Shown here: positions 8,523 through 17,087 of the stretch, one piece after another | How positions within the stretch are numbered: the first letter of the stretch is position 1 | Layout: each line of letters begins with the position of its first letter | Assembly: GCF_002028455.1 (NCBI RefSeq) | Contig: NZ_MWUM01000009.1 | Span: 1 to 64,000 of the forward strand | Reading direction: 5' to 3' | Source of the DNA: Zoogloea sp. LCSB751 | GTDB taxonomy: Bacteria > Pseudomonadota > Gammaproteobacteria > Burkholderiales > Rhodocyclaceae | Length of the DNA stretch: 64,000 nucleotides | Translations under genes and position numbers: made by a program | The notes under the pieces: model-generated | Databases searched by the model: none | What the model was told of the DNA's origin: nothing | What the model saw: only the letters and a program-made list of their open reading frames with translations

Positions 8523-9152
8523 TCAGGCCGGGACGGCCGGGTTGAGGCTGTAAGTGCCGGTCAGGCTGGCCTGGGCGAGGATGTGTCCGGTCATCGCATC
8601 ACGTACCTGTTGGCCTGTGAAGATGCCTTCGATGGGCAGGCGGGGAATGTCCAGCGCGTACACCGTGAAGACGTAGCGGTGCCGGATGGCATCGTTCCAC
8701 GGCGGACAGGGGCCGTCATAGCCGAAGTAGTTGCCCTTCATCTGCTCGTCGCCGGCGAACCAGCCGGTGTAGTCGTTCACGCCGTGGCGGCTGCCGTCGG
8801 GCAGGTCCGGGCCAGGCTTGCCGTTGGGCGTCACTGCGCTGGAGTGGGCGCCCTCCGCAATGCTGGTGACGGAGGCTGGCAGGTCGATCAGCGTCCAGTG
8901 GAAGAAGTCCACGCGGGGCAGGTCGGCCGGCACCGAGCGCCCTTCCTGATTGACGTCGTCGCCGCGGCTCGGGACATCCGGGTCGTGGCAGATCAGCACG
9001 AAGGAGCGGGTGCCGGCAGGTGCGTCGCTCCAGTCCAGCTGCGGATTGCGGTTGCTGCTGAGGCTCACATGGCCTTCTGCGGCGGGCACGCAGAAGGCGA
9101 ACTGGCCGGGAATCACGCTGCCGTCGGCAAAGCTGTCGCTGTGTATCTTCAT
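8523..9152 (-). CDS. YbhB/YbcL-family (PEBP-like) protein
   Basis: Related to phosphatidylethanolamine-binding / Raf kinase inhibitor proteins. Conserved blocks: NPQLDWSDAPAGTRSFVLICHDPDVP, VDFFHWTLIDLP, and GNYFGYDGPCPPWNDAIRHRYVFTVYALD. No signal peptide is visible, so it is probably cytoplasmic. The bacterial role is unknown. It is convergent with pfp and lies downstream of murJ's 3' end on the same strand. Confidence 0.85.
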   Translation of the reverse strand: MKIHSDSFADGSVIPGQFAFCVPAAEGHVSLSSNRNPQLDWSDAPAGTRSFVLICHDPDVPSRGDDVNQEGRSVPADLPRVDFFHWTLIDLPASVTSIAEGAHSSAVTPNGKPGPDLPDGSRHGVNDYTGWFAGDEQMKGNYFGYDGPCPPWNDAIRHRYVFTVYALDIPRLPIEGIFTGQQVRDAMTGHILAQASLTGTYSLNPAVPA

Positions 9153-9201
9153 CTTGCTTCGTCTCCCTGGGTGGTTTGGACGATTGTAGCCAAGATCACC
9201 G

Positions 9202-10740
9202 TCAGGTCGTACCGCGCCGACGGAAGTCGGTCAGCCGGAAGCCGAGGGCGAACAGGACGGCGAAATACACGGCGATACCGCCGCAGATCAGTGCCGACAG
9301 GCGGACGACTCGCTCCAGGCTGCTGGCGTGCAGCCACAGATTGTCCGGGCCGGCGGTGAAATAGAGGCCACTGGCAAGGGCCAGCAGCGCAACGGCCAGC
9401 TTGGCACCGAAGGCGCTCCAGCCCGGCTGGGGGTTATAGACGCCGCGGGCGCGCAGGCCACGGTACAGCAGGGTGGCGTTGAAGCAGGAGGCGAGGCCGA
9501 TGGACAGGGCCAAGCCGGCATGCTGGAAGGGGCCGATGAAGATGAGGTTCATCAGCTGGGTGATGATCAGCGACATGATGCCGATGCGCACCGGCGTGCG
9601 GACGTCCTGACGGGAATAGAAGGCCGGGGCGAGCACCTTGACGAGGATCAGCCCGGTCAGCCCGAGGCTGTAGGCGACCAGCGCGGTCCGCGTTTGCAGC
9701 ACGTCGTTGGCACTGAAGGCGCCGTGGTGGAACAGGGTGCTGATCAGCGGTACGGCCAGCAAGGCAAGGCCAACGGACGCCGGCAGCGTCAGCAGCAGGG
9801 TCAGGCGCAGCCCCCAGTCCAGCAGTGCGGAGAACTCGGCCGGCTTCTCGTCGGCATGCATCTTGGACAGGCTGGGCAGCAGGATGGTGCCGAGTGCCAC
9901 GCCGAGCATTCCGGACGGAAATTCCATCAGGCGGTCTGCGTAGTACAGCCAGGACACGCTGCCGCTCGGCAGGAAGGAGGCGAAGACCGTGTTGATCAGC
10001 AGGGAGATCTGGCTGACCGACACGCCGAGGATGGCTGGCGCCATCAGCTTCAGGATGCGCCGCACGCCGGGGTCGGAGAAGTCCAGCGAGAAGCGCGGCA
10101 GCATGCCGATTTTGGCCAGCGGACGTAATTGCAGCACGACCTGGGCGAGCCCGCCGATGAAGACGGCCCAGCCGAGCACCAGGATGGGGGGGTGGAAATA
10201 GGGGGCGGCAAAAAGCGCCATGAAGATGAAAGACAGATTCAACAGCACCGGCGTGAAGGCCGGAATCGCGAAGCGGCTCCAGGTGTTCAGCACGCCGCCG
10301 GCGAGGGCCACCAGCGACATGAAGAAAATGTACGGGAAGGTGATGCGGGTGAGCTGGACGGTCAGCTCGAACTTTTCTGCGTTGTCGGAAAAGCCGGGGG
10401 CGGTGGCGTAGATGATGACCGGTGAGGCCAGTGCTCCAAGGATCGAGACGATCAGGACGACGAGGCCCAGGGCGCTTGCCACGTGATTGATCAGGCGGTG
10501 GGTTTCATCGGGGCCGCGCTTGTTTTTATATTCCGCCAGGATGGGGACGAAGGCCTGGGAGAAGGCGCCCTCCGCGAACATGCGGCGTAACAGGTTGGGG
10601 AGCCGAAAGGCGACGACGAAGGCATCCATTTCGATGCCGGCGCCAAAGGCGCGGGCCTGGACGAAATCGCGCACGAAACCCAGTATCCGCGACAGCAGGG
10701 TCATTCCGCTGACCGTGGCGAGGGCGCGGAGAAGGTTCAT
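9202..10740 (-). CDS. murJ: Lipid II flippase MurJ
   Basis: Moves lipid II across the inner membrane for peptidoglycan synthesis (MOP/MviN family). [25 protein letters not shown] matches the family's N-terminus, and many hydrophobic helices follow. [16 protein letters not shown] and FGLGLT-type segments are characteristic. I prefer ATG 10740 because homologues begin MNLLK-like there; in-frame starts at 10749 and TTG 10770 are possible. About 512 residues, normal for the family. Divergent from accA. Confidence 0.95.
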   Translation of the reverse strand: MNLLRALATVSGMTLLSRILGFVRDFVQARAFGAGIEMDAFVVAFRLPNLLRRMFAEGAFSQAFVPILAEYKNKRGPDETHRLINHVASALGLVVLIVSILGALASPVIIYATAPGFSDNAEKFELTVQLTRITFPYIFFMSLVALAGGVLNTWSRFAIPAFTPVLLNLSFIFMALFAAPYFHPPILVLGWAVFIGGLAQVVLQLRPLAKIGMLPRFSLDFSDPGVRRILKLMAPAILGVSVSQISLLINTVFASFLPSGSVSWLYYADRLMEFPSGMLGVALGTILLPSLSKMHADEKPAEFSALLDWGLRLTLLLTLPASVGLALLAVPLISTLFHHGAFSANDVLQTRTALVAYSLGLTGLILVKVLAPAFYSRQDVRTPVRIGIMSLIITQLMNLIFIGPFQHAGLALSIGLASCFNATLLYRGLRARGVYNPQPGWSAFGAKLAVALLALASGLYFTAGPDNLWLHASSLERVVRLSALICGGIAVYFAVLFALGFRLTDFRRRGTT

Positions 10741-10906
10741 CGAAGCCATTGAGGGGGTGGGGCGGGCCAAAGAGGGGCGATGTTAGCGGCTTATTGCGCT
10801 GTGCAGCAATGCGATTTTTGCAGTAAAAACAGGGGCGCCCGGGGTGTGACGCCCGCCCTGAAGGGCGATAGGGTAAAATGGCAAAAATTTCTATGAGTTC
10901 GACCGG

Positions 10907-11875
10907 ATGAAAACAACGTTCCTAGATTTTGAGCAGCCTATTGCAGAGCTTGAGGCGAAGATCGAAGAACTACGCTTTGTGCAGGACGATTCGGCGGTGG
11001 ACATCTCCGAGGAGATCGCCCGCCTGGAGCAGAAGAACCACGGCCTGACCAAGGATATCTACGCCAAGCTGACGCCTTGGCAGAGCGCGCTGGTGGCGCG
11101 CCATCCCCAGCGCCCTTATACGTTTGACTACGTGCAGCACATCTTCACCGACTTCGAAGAGCTGCACGGCGATCGCAATTTTGCCGACGACAAGGCGATC
11201 GTCGGCGGCCTGGCGCGCTTCAATGGCCAGTCCTGCATGGTGATCGGCCATCAGAAGGGTCGCGATACCAAGGAAAAGCTGTTCCGCAATTTCGGCATGC
11301 CGCGTCCCGAAGGCTATCGCAAGGCGATGCGCCTGATGAAGCTGGCCGAGAAGTTCGGGCTGCCGGTGTTCACCTTCGTAGACACGCCGGGTGCCTATCC
11401 CGGCATTGATGCGGAGGAGCGCGGCCAGTCGGAGGCTATCGGCCACAATCTGCTGGTGATGGCGGAGCTGAAGGTGCCGCTGATCTGCACGATCATCGGC
11501 GAAGGCGGCTCAGGCGGTGCATTGGCCATTGCGGTCGGCGACCAGTTGCTGATGCTGCAGTATTCCACCTATTCGGTGATTTCCCCTGAAGGCTGCGCTT
11601 CCATCCTCTGGAAGAGCGCCGATCGTGCCCCCGATGCGGCTGAGACCATGGGGATCACCGCGTCGCGGCTCAAGTCTCTCGGGCTCGTCGACAAAGTGGT
11701 GAACGAGCCGGTGGGCGGTGCCCATCGCGATCATCGGGCGATGGCACAGAACCTCAAGCGGGCGCTGCAGGATGCTTTGCGCCAGGTGTCCGAGCTGTCG
11801 CCGTCGGAACTGCTCGAGCGTCGTTTCGAGCGACTGATGAGCTACGGCAAGTTCAAGGAAATTGCCGTCGACTGA
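10907..11875 (+). CDS. accA: Acetyl-CoA carboxylase carboxyltransferase subunit alpha
   Basis: Transfers CO2 from biotin to acetyl-CoA, with AccD, for fatty acid synthesis. [22 protein letters not shown] begins the typical N-terminal helix. [31 protein letters not shown] and [15 protein letters not shown] are core crotonase-fold motifs. The 322-residue length is typical. A TAAAAT -10-like element lies about 35 bases upstream (in GGGTAAAATGG). It overlaps tilS by 14 bases. Confidence 0.97.
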   Translation: MKTTFLDFEQPIAELEAKIEELRFVQDDSAVDISEEIARLEQKNHGLTKDIYAKLTPWQSALVARHPQRPYTFDYVQHIFTDFEELHGDRNFADDKAIVGGLARFNGQSCMVIGHQKGRDTKEKLFRNFGMPRPEGYRKAMRLMKLAEKFGLPVFTFVDTPGAYPGIDAEERGQSEAIGHNLLVMAELKVPLICTIIGEGGSGGALAIAVGDQLLMLQYSTYSVISPEGCASILWKSADRAPDAAETMGITASRLKSLGLVDKVVNEPVGGAHRDHRAMAQNLKRALQDALRQVSELSPSELLERRFERLMSYGKFKEIAVD

Positions 11876-13199
11876 GCTCGCAGCCCGAGTTGCCGCAAGC
11901 TGGCGGCAACTCTCCCGCGCATCTGGCCCGGTCCGGGTCGGGTTGAGCGGCGGCCTCGATTCTTCCGTATTGACGCACGTACTGGCCGGTCTGCGGCGGG
12001 AGCTCGGGATCGGCTTGAGCGCAGTGCACGTTCATCATGGGCTGGTTGCGGGTTCCGAGGCATGGAGTGACACCTGCTCCGATCTGTGCGCGGCTCTCGA
12101 TGTGCCATTGGCTGTTTGTAGGGTTCAGGTGGACCGGGCCCATTCGGGCGGCCTTGAGGCGGCCGCGCGGGAGGTCCGCCGGACGGCGCTGCTGAGCGGC
12201 CTGGACGGCGGCGTGCTGGCTCTGGCCCATCATCGGGACGATCAGGCCGAAACCATTCTCTTCCGTGCATTGCGCGGCACCGGGGTCAAGGGGCTGGCCG
12301 GCATGCACGATGCCATGGATGTCGGAGTGGGTAGTTGCATCTGGCGTCCTCTGCTGGATGTTCCGCGCGCCGTGCTGCACGCATATGCGGTTCGCTATGG
12401 CCTGCGCTGGGTGGACGACCCGAGCAACACGGATACGACGTTTTCCCGCAATTTCCTGCGTAACGACATCCTGCCGCAGCTGGAGGGGCGTTTTACCGGT
12501 GCGTCGGCCAACCTCGCCCGTTTGGGGCGGCTGGCCGGCGAGGCGGAACTGCTGCTGGAGGAACTGGCCGACAGCGACCTGGATAGGCTGCGCATGGCGG
12601 GAACCACGCAAATGAGACGTCCGCTGGCGCTTGAATTGTCGTCCGCCCGGCTGCGCAATGTGTTGCGACGCCTGTTGGCGCAGGCCGGCGTGACAATGCC
12701 GGAAGAAGGGTTGCTGCGGGAGGTCGAGCGGCAGTTCCGGGAGAATGGCGCGGCGTCCGGTTCGAGAATCCGCTTGGGCGAAGTTGTGCTGTGTGTCTAC
12801 CGGGAGCGCTGGTGGCTCGAGGCGGCCGCTGCGCCGGTGGCGGTGTCCGGATCCCGTCTTTGGAATGGCGAACCCTCCCTGCCCTGGGCGGGAGGTGTGC
12901 TCAGTTTCGCTACGGAGTACGGGCAGGGGCTGGCGGCGGGCCTATTGATGACGGGCGTGCCGTGCCGGGTGCAGAGCAGGGTGGCGGGCGTACGCATGCG
13001 CCTGCATGCCGGGAGTCCATCCCGTAGCCTCAAGAACCTGTGGCAGGAAGCGGGAATTCCGCCTTGGTTGAGGGACGCGGTGCCGATGTTGTGGGTCGGT
13101 GAGCGCCTGGCGTGGATCGCCGGGGTTGGCGTGGCTGCCGAATTTCAGTGTCCGCCCGGTGAGGCGGGCATCCAGCCGCGCTGGTCAGTGTTCGCCTGA
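11862..13199 (+). CDS. tilS: tRNA(Ile)-lysidine synthase
   Basis: Modifies C34 of the CAU-anticodon tRNA-Ile to lysidine, so that it reads AUA. PP-loop ATP-binding motif [12 protein letters not shown] at residues 27-37; [31 protein letters not shown] and NxxLR-like [12 protein letters not shown] follow. A C-terminal tetrahydrofolate-like TilS domain is present. The best start is TTG 11862, inside the accA end, with AAGGAA just before it; this implies coupling to accA. The 3' end overlaps the convergent response regulator by 15 bases. Confidence 0.92.
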   Translation: MPSTELAARVAASWRQLSRASGPVRVGLSGGLDSSVLTHVLAGLRRELGIGLSAVHVHHGLVAGSEAWSDTCSDLCAALDVPLAVCRVQVDRAHSGGLEAAAREVRRTALLSGLDGGVLALAHHRDDQAETILFRALRGTGVKGLAGMHDAMDVGVGSCIWRPLLDVPRAVLHAYAVRYGLRWVDDPSNTDTTFSRNFLRNDILPQLEGRFTGASANLARLGRLAGEAELLLEELADSDLDRLRMAGTTQMRRPLALELSSARLRNVLRRLLAQAGVTMPEEGLLREVERQFRENGAASGSRIRLGEVVLCVYRERWWLEAAAAPVAVSGSRLWNGEPSLPWAGGVLSFATEYGQGLAAGLLMTGVPCRVQSRVAGVRMRLHAGSPSRSLKNLWQEAGIPPWLRDAVPMLWVGERLAWIAGVGVAAEFQCPPGEAGIQPRWSVFA

Positions 13200-13826
13200 A
13201 TTTCCCGTGCCTCCGGCGCCCTTGTCCCGACCGGGGGCGAGCAACTGGGCCAGCTCGACAGCAGAGCGCACGCCCATTTTCTCGAAGACCCGTGCTCGGT
13301 GGACCTCGACGGTGCGCATCGAGATGTTCAGTTCGTCGGCAATGACCTTGTTGAACTTGCCCGCCAGTACCAGGTTCATGACTTCCTGCTCCCGGGGGGT
13401 CAGCAAGGCAAGATGGTGGGTGACGGAGGCCTGGGTCGCCTGGCTGGCCTGGCGTTTGGCGTCGCTGGCCAGCGCGCGGATGACCACGTCCACCAGCGCA
13501 TTGTCGTCGAAGGGTTTCTCGAGGAAATCGAAGGCGCCTTTCTTTAGCGCACCAACGGCCATCGGCACGTCGCCATGGCCGGTCAGGAAGATGACGGGCA
13601 ATGTGTTGCCGCGTTCCTGCAGCACGTCGAAGCATTCCAGGCCGCTCATTTCCCGCATGCGGATGTCCAGCACGATGCAGCCATGCCAATCCGGTTGCCA
13701 GGCGGCCAGGAATTCCTCGGCAGAACTCCATTCCGCACTCGCCACCTCCCGGGTCCGGAAGAGCCAGGTGAGGGCGTCGCGGATGGCTTCGTCGTCGTCG
13801 ACAATATGGGCGAGGGGCGTGCTCAT
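13185..13826 (-). CDS. dctR: FixJ-type response regulator, DctR-like
   Basis: Receiver domain (residues 1-120) with VDDDE and phosphoacceptor D54 in IVLDIRM, then GHGDVPMAVGALKKGAFDFLEKPF. A C-terminal LuxR/FixJ helix-turn-helix follows: LTPREQEVMNLVLAGKFNKVIADELNISMRTVEVHRARVFEKMGVRSAVELAQL. It overlaps the upstream sensor kinase by four bases (ATGA). Because the pair is divergent from a TRAP dicarboxylate receptor gene, DctR (Rhodobacter-type, FixJ family) is the best name. The function as a C4-dicarboxylate regulator is inferred from context. Confidence 0.85.
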   Translation of the reverse strand: MSTPLAHIVDDDEAIRDALTWLFRTREVASAEWSSAEEFLAAWQPDWHGCIVLDIRMREMSGLECFDVLQERGNTLPVIFLTGHGDVPMAVGALKKGAFDFLEKPFDDNALVDVVIRALASDAKRQASQATQASVTHHLALLTPREQEVMNLVLAGKFNKVIADELNISMRTVEVHRARVFEKMGVRSAVELAQLLAPGRDKGAGGTGNSGEH

Positions 13827-15799
13827 GGCGGGATCGGCAGGGAGAAGTGGAAAATCGTACCACCGCCCGGGTTGTTCTCGAAACTCAGGCGGCCCCGGTG
13901 CAGTTCGGCGATCGAGCGGCAGATGTTGAGTCCGATGCCCATGCCCTCGGCCTTGGTGGTGAAGAAGGGGGCGAACAGCTTCTCGGCGACTTCGGGCGGG
14001 ATGCCCTTGCCCTGATCCGCCACACTGCACAGCAGCATGCCGCTTTGCTGCTGAGTCTGGATCAGCAGGCGGCGCGTTTCGCGCGGGTTGTCCGCCATGG
14101 CGTCCATGCCGTTGCGGATCAGGTTTACGGCGACCTGTTCGATCATCACCGGATCTGCGTGAACGCAGGGCAGGTTCTCTTCCAGTTCCAGTTCGATGAG
14201 GACGCCACGTCGTTCGGCGTCGGGCTCCACCAGCCCAACGGCTTCCTTCAGGATGATATTCACGTCTACTGCTTCGAATTTCGGTTCGCTGCGCCGGACG
14301 AAGGTGTGCACCCGCCGGATGATCTGGCCGGCCCGCTGGGCCTGCTTGCCGATCTTTTCGAGGATCGTCGTGAGTTCTTTTTTTGGCAGTTCGCCGTTGC
14401 CGAGCATGTTCAGGCAGCCGGTGTTGTAGCTGGAGATGGCAGCCAGTGGCTGGTTGAGTTCGTGGGCCAGGGTGGACGCCATCTCGCCCATGGTGACCAG
14501 GCGTGCGGTGGCCTGAAGGCGCTCCTGCTGCTGGCGGGCAAGTTCCTGGGCGCGCTTCTGTTCGGTGACATCCACCACCGAGCCCATCCAGCCGATGTGC
14601 TTGCCATTGGAGTCGATCAGCGGTGCCTCGATGAGCAGGGCGTCGAAGCGCTCACCATTGCGGCGCATCAGGCGGATCTCCATCCCCTGGGGCGGCGCAT
14701 TGCCACCCAGCACCAGTTCATGGACGGCACGGGTGCGTTCCAGGGCTTCCGGGGCCCAGTAGGGCATGGGCGGCATCAGCCCGACCAGTTCTTCGGCGCT
14801 CCATCCGACCATGCGGCAGAAAGCCGGGTTTACGTAAGTGATCTTGCCGGTCAGATCGCGGGCGCGCATGCCGGTGTTGAGGGAGTCCTCCATTGCCTTG
14901 CGGAAGGCGTGTTCGGCGCTGAGGGCCCGTTCCGCCTGCTGCCGGCGCTTCATGTGCCGACGCAGTTGCCACAGGCTCCATACGATGGCCGCGCCGAGGA
15001 TGCCGAGGGACCCCATCAGCAGCAGCGGAATCCAGCGGACTTCGCTTTTGTAGGCGGTGACGTTGACCGTCAGGCCGTGACCGGGCGGCTCGAAGGGAAT
15101 CTCGTAGTTGAGGCTCGACAGCGGGGAGACCTTGGATTTGGCGGCGATCTCGGTGCCCAGATTGTTGCTGACCGAAACCCGGTAGCGTTCGGAGAACCAC
15201 CATGGAATCTGGCGGCCGAGCATGTTGTTCAGCGAGTAAACGCCGACCACCGAGCCCAGGTAGCGGCCGCCGTCGAAGATCGGAACATGGACCTCGAACT
15301 GGGTCTGGTTGTCGAGGACGGCGTAGGCGTCGCTGTATACCGGGCGACCGAGGGAGCGGGCCAGGCGATACGCGGACGATGAGGGAAACGTGCCTGATGC
15401 TTCACCGACCAGGTGGCTGTCGGTATAGGGCGGCTCGGAGCCCCTGACGCGCCCGTTGGGGTCGAGCCATAGGATGCGTATCAGTCCGCTTTCCGGGTCG
15501 AGCGCCTGCTTGATGCGTGCCTCTGCGGTGGCGTTCGGGCGGCCGTTGGATAGCAGGGCAGGGCCGAGCTGGGTCAATTGAGCGTCGTTGCGCTCGAACT
15601 GGAAGGACAGGTTCTGCTCCATCCACAGGACGTCGTTGATCAGCGTGGCACGCTGCTCCTCGGCGTCCTGGCGGTGGGTGAGCCACAGCAACGTCGCCAT
15701 CGTGGCGATGAACAGGGCCACGGCGGCATAGGGCAGGCTCCAGTACCAGCTCGGTGGAGGAGGGGCTGAGTTCGACGGGGGCAAGGGGTTGAGAATCAC
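13823..15799 (-). CDS. dctS: Membrane sensor histidine kinase, DctS-like
   Basis: 658 residues. There is a membrane helix at about 20-42 (YAAVALFIATMATLLWL), a ~220-residue periplasmic sensing region of the CACHE/PAS type, a second helix (~255-277), a PAS domain (ITYVNPAFCRMVGWSAEELVG), a short coiled coil, then HisKA with phosphoacceptor H446 in STLAHELNQPLAAISSY. The ATPase domain follows (DPVMIEQVAVNLIRNGMDAM, DQGKGIP, GMGIGLNI). This architecture matches DctS/DctB kinases that sense C4-dicarboxylates. It is transcribed with dctR, divergent from dctP. Confidence 0.86.
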   Translation of the reverse strand: MILNPLPPSNSAPPPPSWYWSLPYAAVALFIATMATLLWLTHRQDAEEQRATLINDVLWMEQNLSFQFERNDAQLTQLGPALLSNGRPNATAEARIKQALDPESGLIRILWLDPNGRVRGSEPPYTDSHLVGEASGTFPSSSAYRLARSLGRPVYSDAYAVLDNQTQFEVHVPIFDGGRYLGSVVGVYSLNNMLGRQIPWWFSERYRVSVSNNLGTEIAAKSKVSPLSSLNYEIPFEPPGHGLTVNVTAYKSEVRWIPLLLMGSLGILGAAIVWSLWQLRRHMKRRQQAERALSAEHAFRKAMEDSLNTGMRARDLTGKITYVNPAFCRMVGWSAEELVGLMPPMPYWAPEALERTRAVHELVLGGNAPPQGMEIRLMRRNGERFDALLIEAPLIDSNGKHIGWMGSVVDVTEQKRAQELARQQQERLQATARLVTMGEMASTLAHELNQPLAAISSYNTGCLNMLGNGELPKKELTTILEKIGKQAQRAGQIIRRVHTFVRRSEPKFEAVDVNIILKEAVGLVEPDAERRGVLIELELEENLPCVHADPVMIEQVAVNLIRNGMDAMADNPRETRRLLIQTQQQSGMLLCSVADQGKGIPPEVAEKLFAPFFTTKAEGMGIGLNICRSIAELHRGRLSFENNPGGGTIFHFSLPIPP

Positions 15800-15870
15800 G
15801 AACGGGAGGATTCCTGGTTATCGCCGACCTGGCCTTCTTGAGCCATTCGATGTTTCCACACTGCGGATGA

Positions 15871-15934
15871 CCACAATTGAGACTGTGGGTGCCGCCTTTC
15901 ACAGTTCGGCGAGTCAGTCTGCCGCAATTGCGGC
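15871..15934. promoter_or_regulatory. Possible operator pair between dctS and dctP
   Basis: The divergent gap holds a 14-bp perfect palindrome, GCCGCAATTGCGGC (15921-15934), and an imperfect inverted repeat with CCACA/TGTGG arms (15871-15888). Both carry a CAATTG core, with centres 51 bp apart (about five turns). The position between the regulator pair and its likely target suggests regulator binding; no binding data are known to me. Confidence 0.35.
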
Positions 15935-15976
15935 TCATGTACCATGCCGCTTCGATTGCCGATGATGGAGATTCGA

Positions 15977-16981
15977 ATGAAGCTGCGCACCCTGCTGTTC
16001 GGCCTTGCTGCCATGGGGATTTGTGCCACGGCCGCGGCCCAGGCGTCCATTGTGATCAAGTTCAGCCACGTGGTGGCGGCGGATACGCCGAAGGGCAAGG
16101 CGTCCGAGTACTTCAAGAAGCGCGCCGAAGAGCTGACCCATGGCAAGGTGAGAGTTGAGGTCTATCCGAACAGCACGCTGTACAAGGACAAGGAGGAGCT
16201 CGAAGCCCTGCAGCTGGGCGTCGTGCAGATGCTGGCGCCGTCCCTGGCCAAGTTCGGTCCGCTCGGCGTGAAGGAGTTCGAGGTTTTCGACCTGCCTTAT
16301 ATTTTTGACGACTACGCTGACCTGCACCGGGTGACCCAGGGGCCGGTGGGGGCGAGCATTCTGAAGCGGCTCGAGTCGAAGGGGATTGTCGGCCTCGCGT
16401 ATTGGGACAACGGTTTCAAGTCCTTCTCCGCAAACACCCCGATCCGCACGCCAGCCGATCTGCGCGGCAAGAAGCTGCGGATCCAGTCATCGAAAGTGCT
16501 TGAGGAGGAAATTCGTGCGGTTGGCGGCCTGCCGCAGGTGATGGCGTTCTCGGAGGTATATCAGGGGCTCAAGACTGGGGTCGTCGACGGAACGGAAAAT
16601 CCCCATTCGAATACCTACACCCAGAAGATGCACGAGGTGCAAAAGTACCTGGCGGTGACCAACCATGGTTATCTTGGCTATGCAGTCATTGCCAACAAGC
16701 GTTTCTGGGATGGCCTGCCCGCCGACGTGCGGAGCCAGCTGGAACAGGCGATGAGGGAGTCCACCACCTACGCCAACCGTATTGCCAAGGAAGAGAACGA
16801 CCGCGCGCTGGAGGCGATCCGCAAGAGTGGCAAGGTTCAGATCTACGTTCCGAACAAGGACGAGCGCATGGCTTTCAAGAAGGCCATGCTTCCGGTGCAC
16901 CAGAAGATGGAGGCCCGTATCGGCAGCGATCTGATCCGCTCGATCTACCGGGAAACCGGCTTCGATCCTTCGCGGCTCTAG
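15977..16981 (+). CDS. dctP: TRAP transporter solute receptor, DctP family
   Basis: Periplasmic binding protein for C4-dicarboxylates or similar acids. The signal peptide is MKLRTLLFGLAAMGICATAAAQA. KFSHVVAADTPKGKA is the typical mature N-terminus, and GLAYWDNGFKSFSA, PADLRGKKLRIQSSKVLEE and YQGLKTGVVDGTENP are DctP hallmarks. I chose ATG 15977 (GATGGAG upstream) because it opens the signal peptide. No dctQ or dctM membrane subunits follow; the next gene is ccoI. Confidence 0.94.
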   Translation: MKLRTLLFGLAAMGICATAAAQASIVIKFSHVVAADTPKGKASEYFKKRAEELTHGKVRVEVYPNSTLYKDKEELEALQLGVVQMLAPSLAKFGPLGVKEFEVFDLPYIFDDYADLHRVTQGPVGASILKRLESKGIVGLAYWDNGFKSFSANTPIRTPADLRGKKLRIQSSKVLEEEIRAVGGLPQVMAFSEVYQGLKTGVVDGTENPHSNTYTQKMHEVQKYLAVTNHGYLGYAVIANKRFWDGLPADVRSQLEQAMRESTTYANRIAKEENDRALEAIRKSGKVQIYVPNKDERMAFKKAMLPVHQKMEARIGSDLIRSIYRETGFDPSRL

Positions 16982-17087
16982 TTTGTCCGCTCGGCCCTCC
17001 TGCAGGGGTGGTTCGCCGCGGGGGGCTGCTTTGTGATAAAAGGCGTGTTTTCCCGGCGGCCACTGTCCGGCTGCAGGCGAGTCTTGT

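Noticed and set aside
13847-15382. A 511-codon plus-strand frame opposite the dctS-like kinase
   Set aside because: Antisense shadow of a gene with complete kinase domains; no ribosome site and no recognisable domain.
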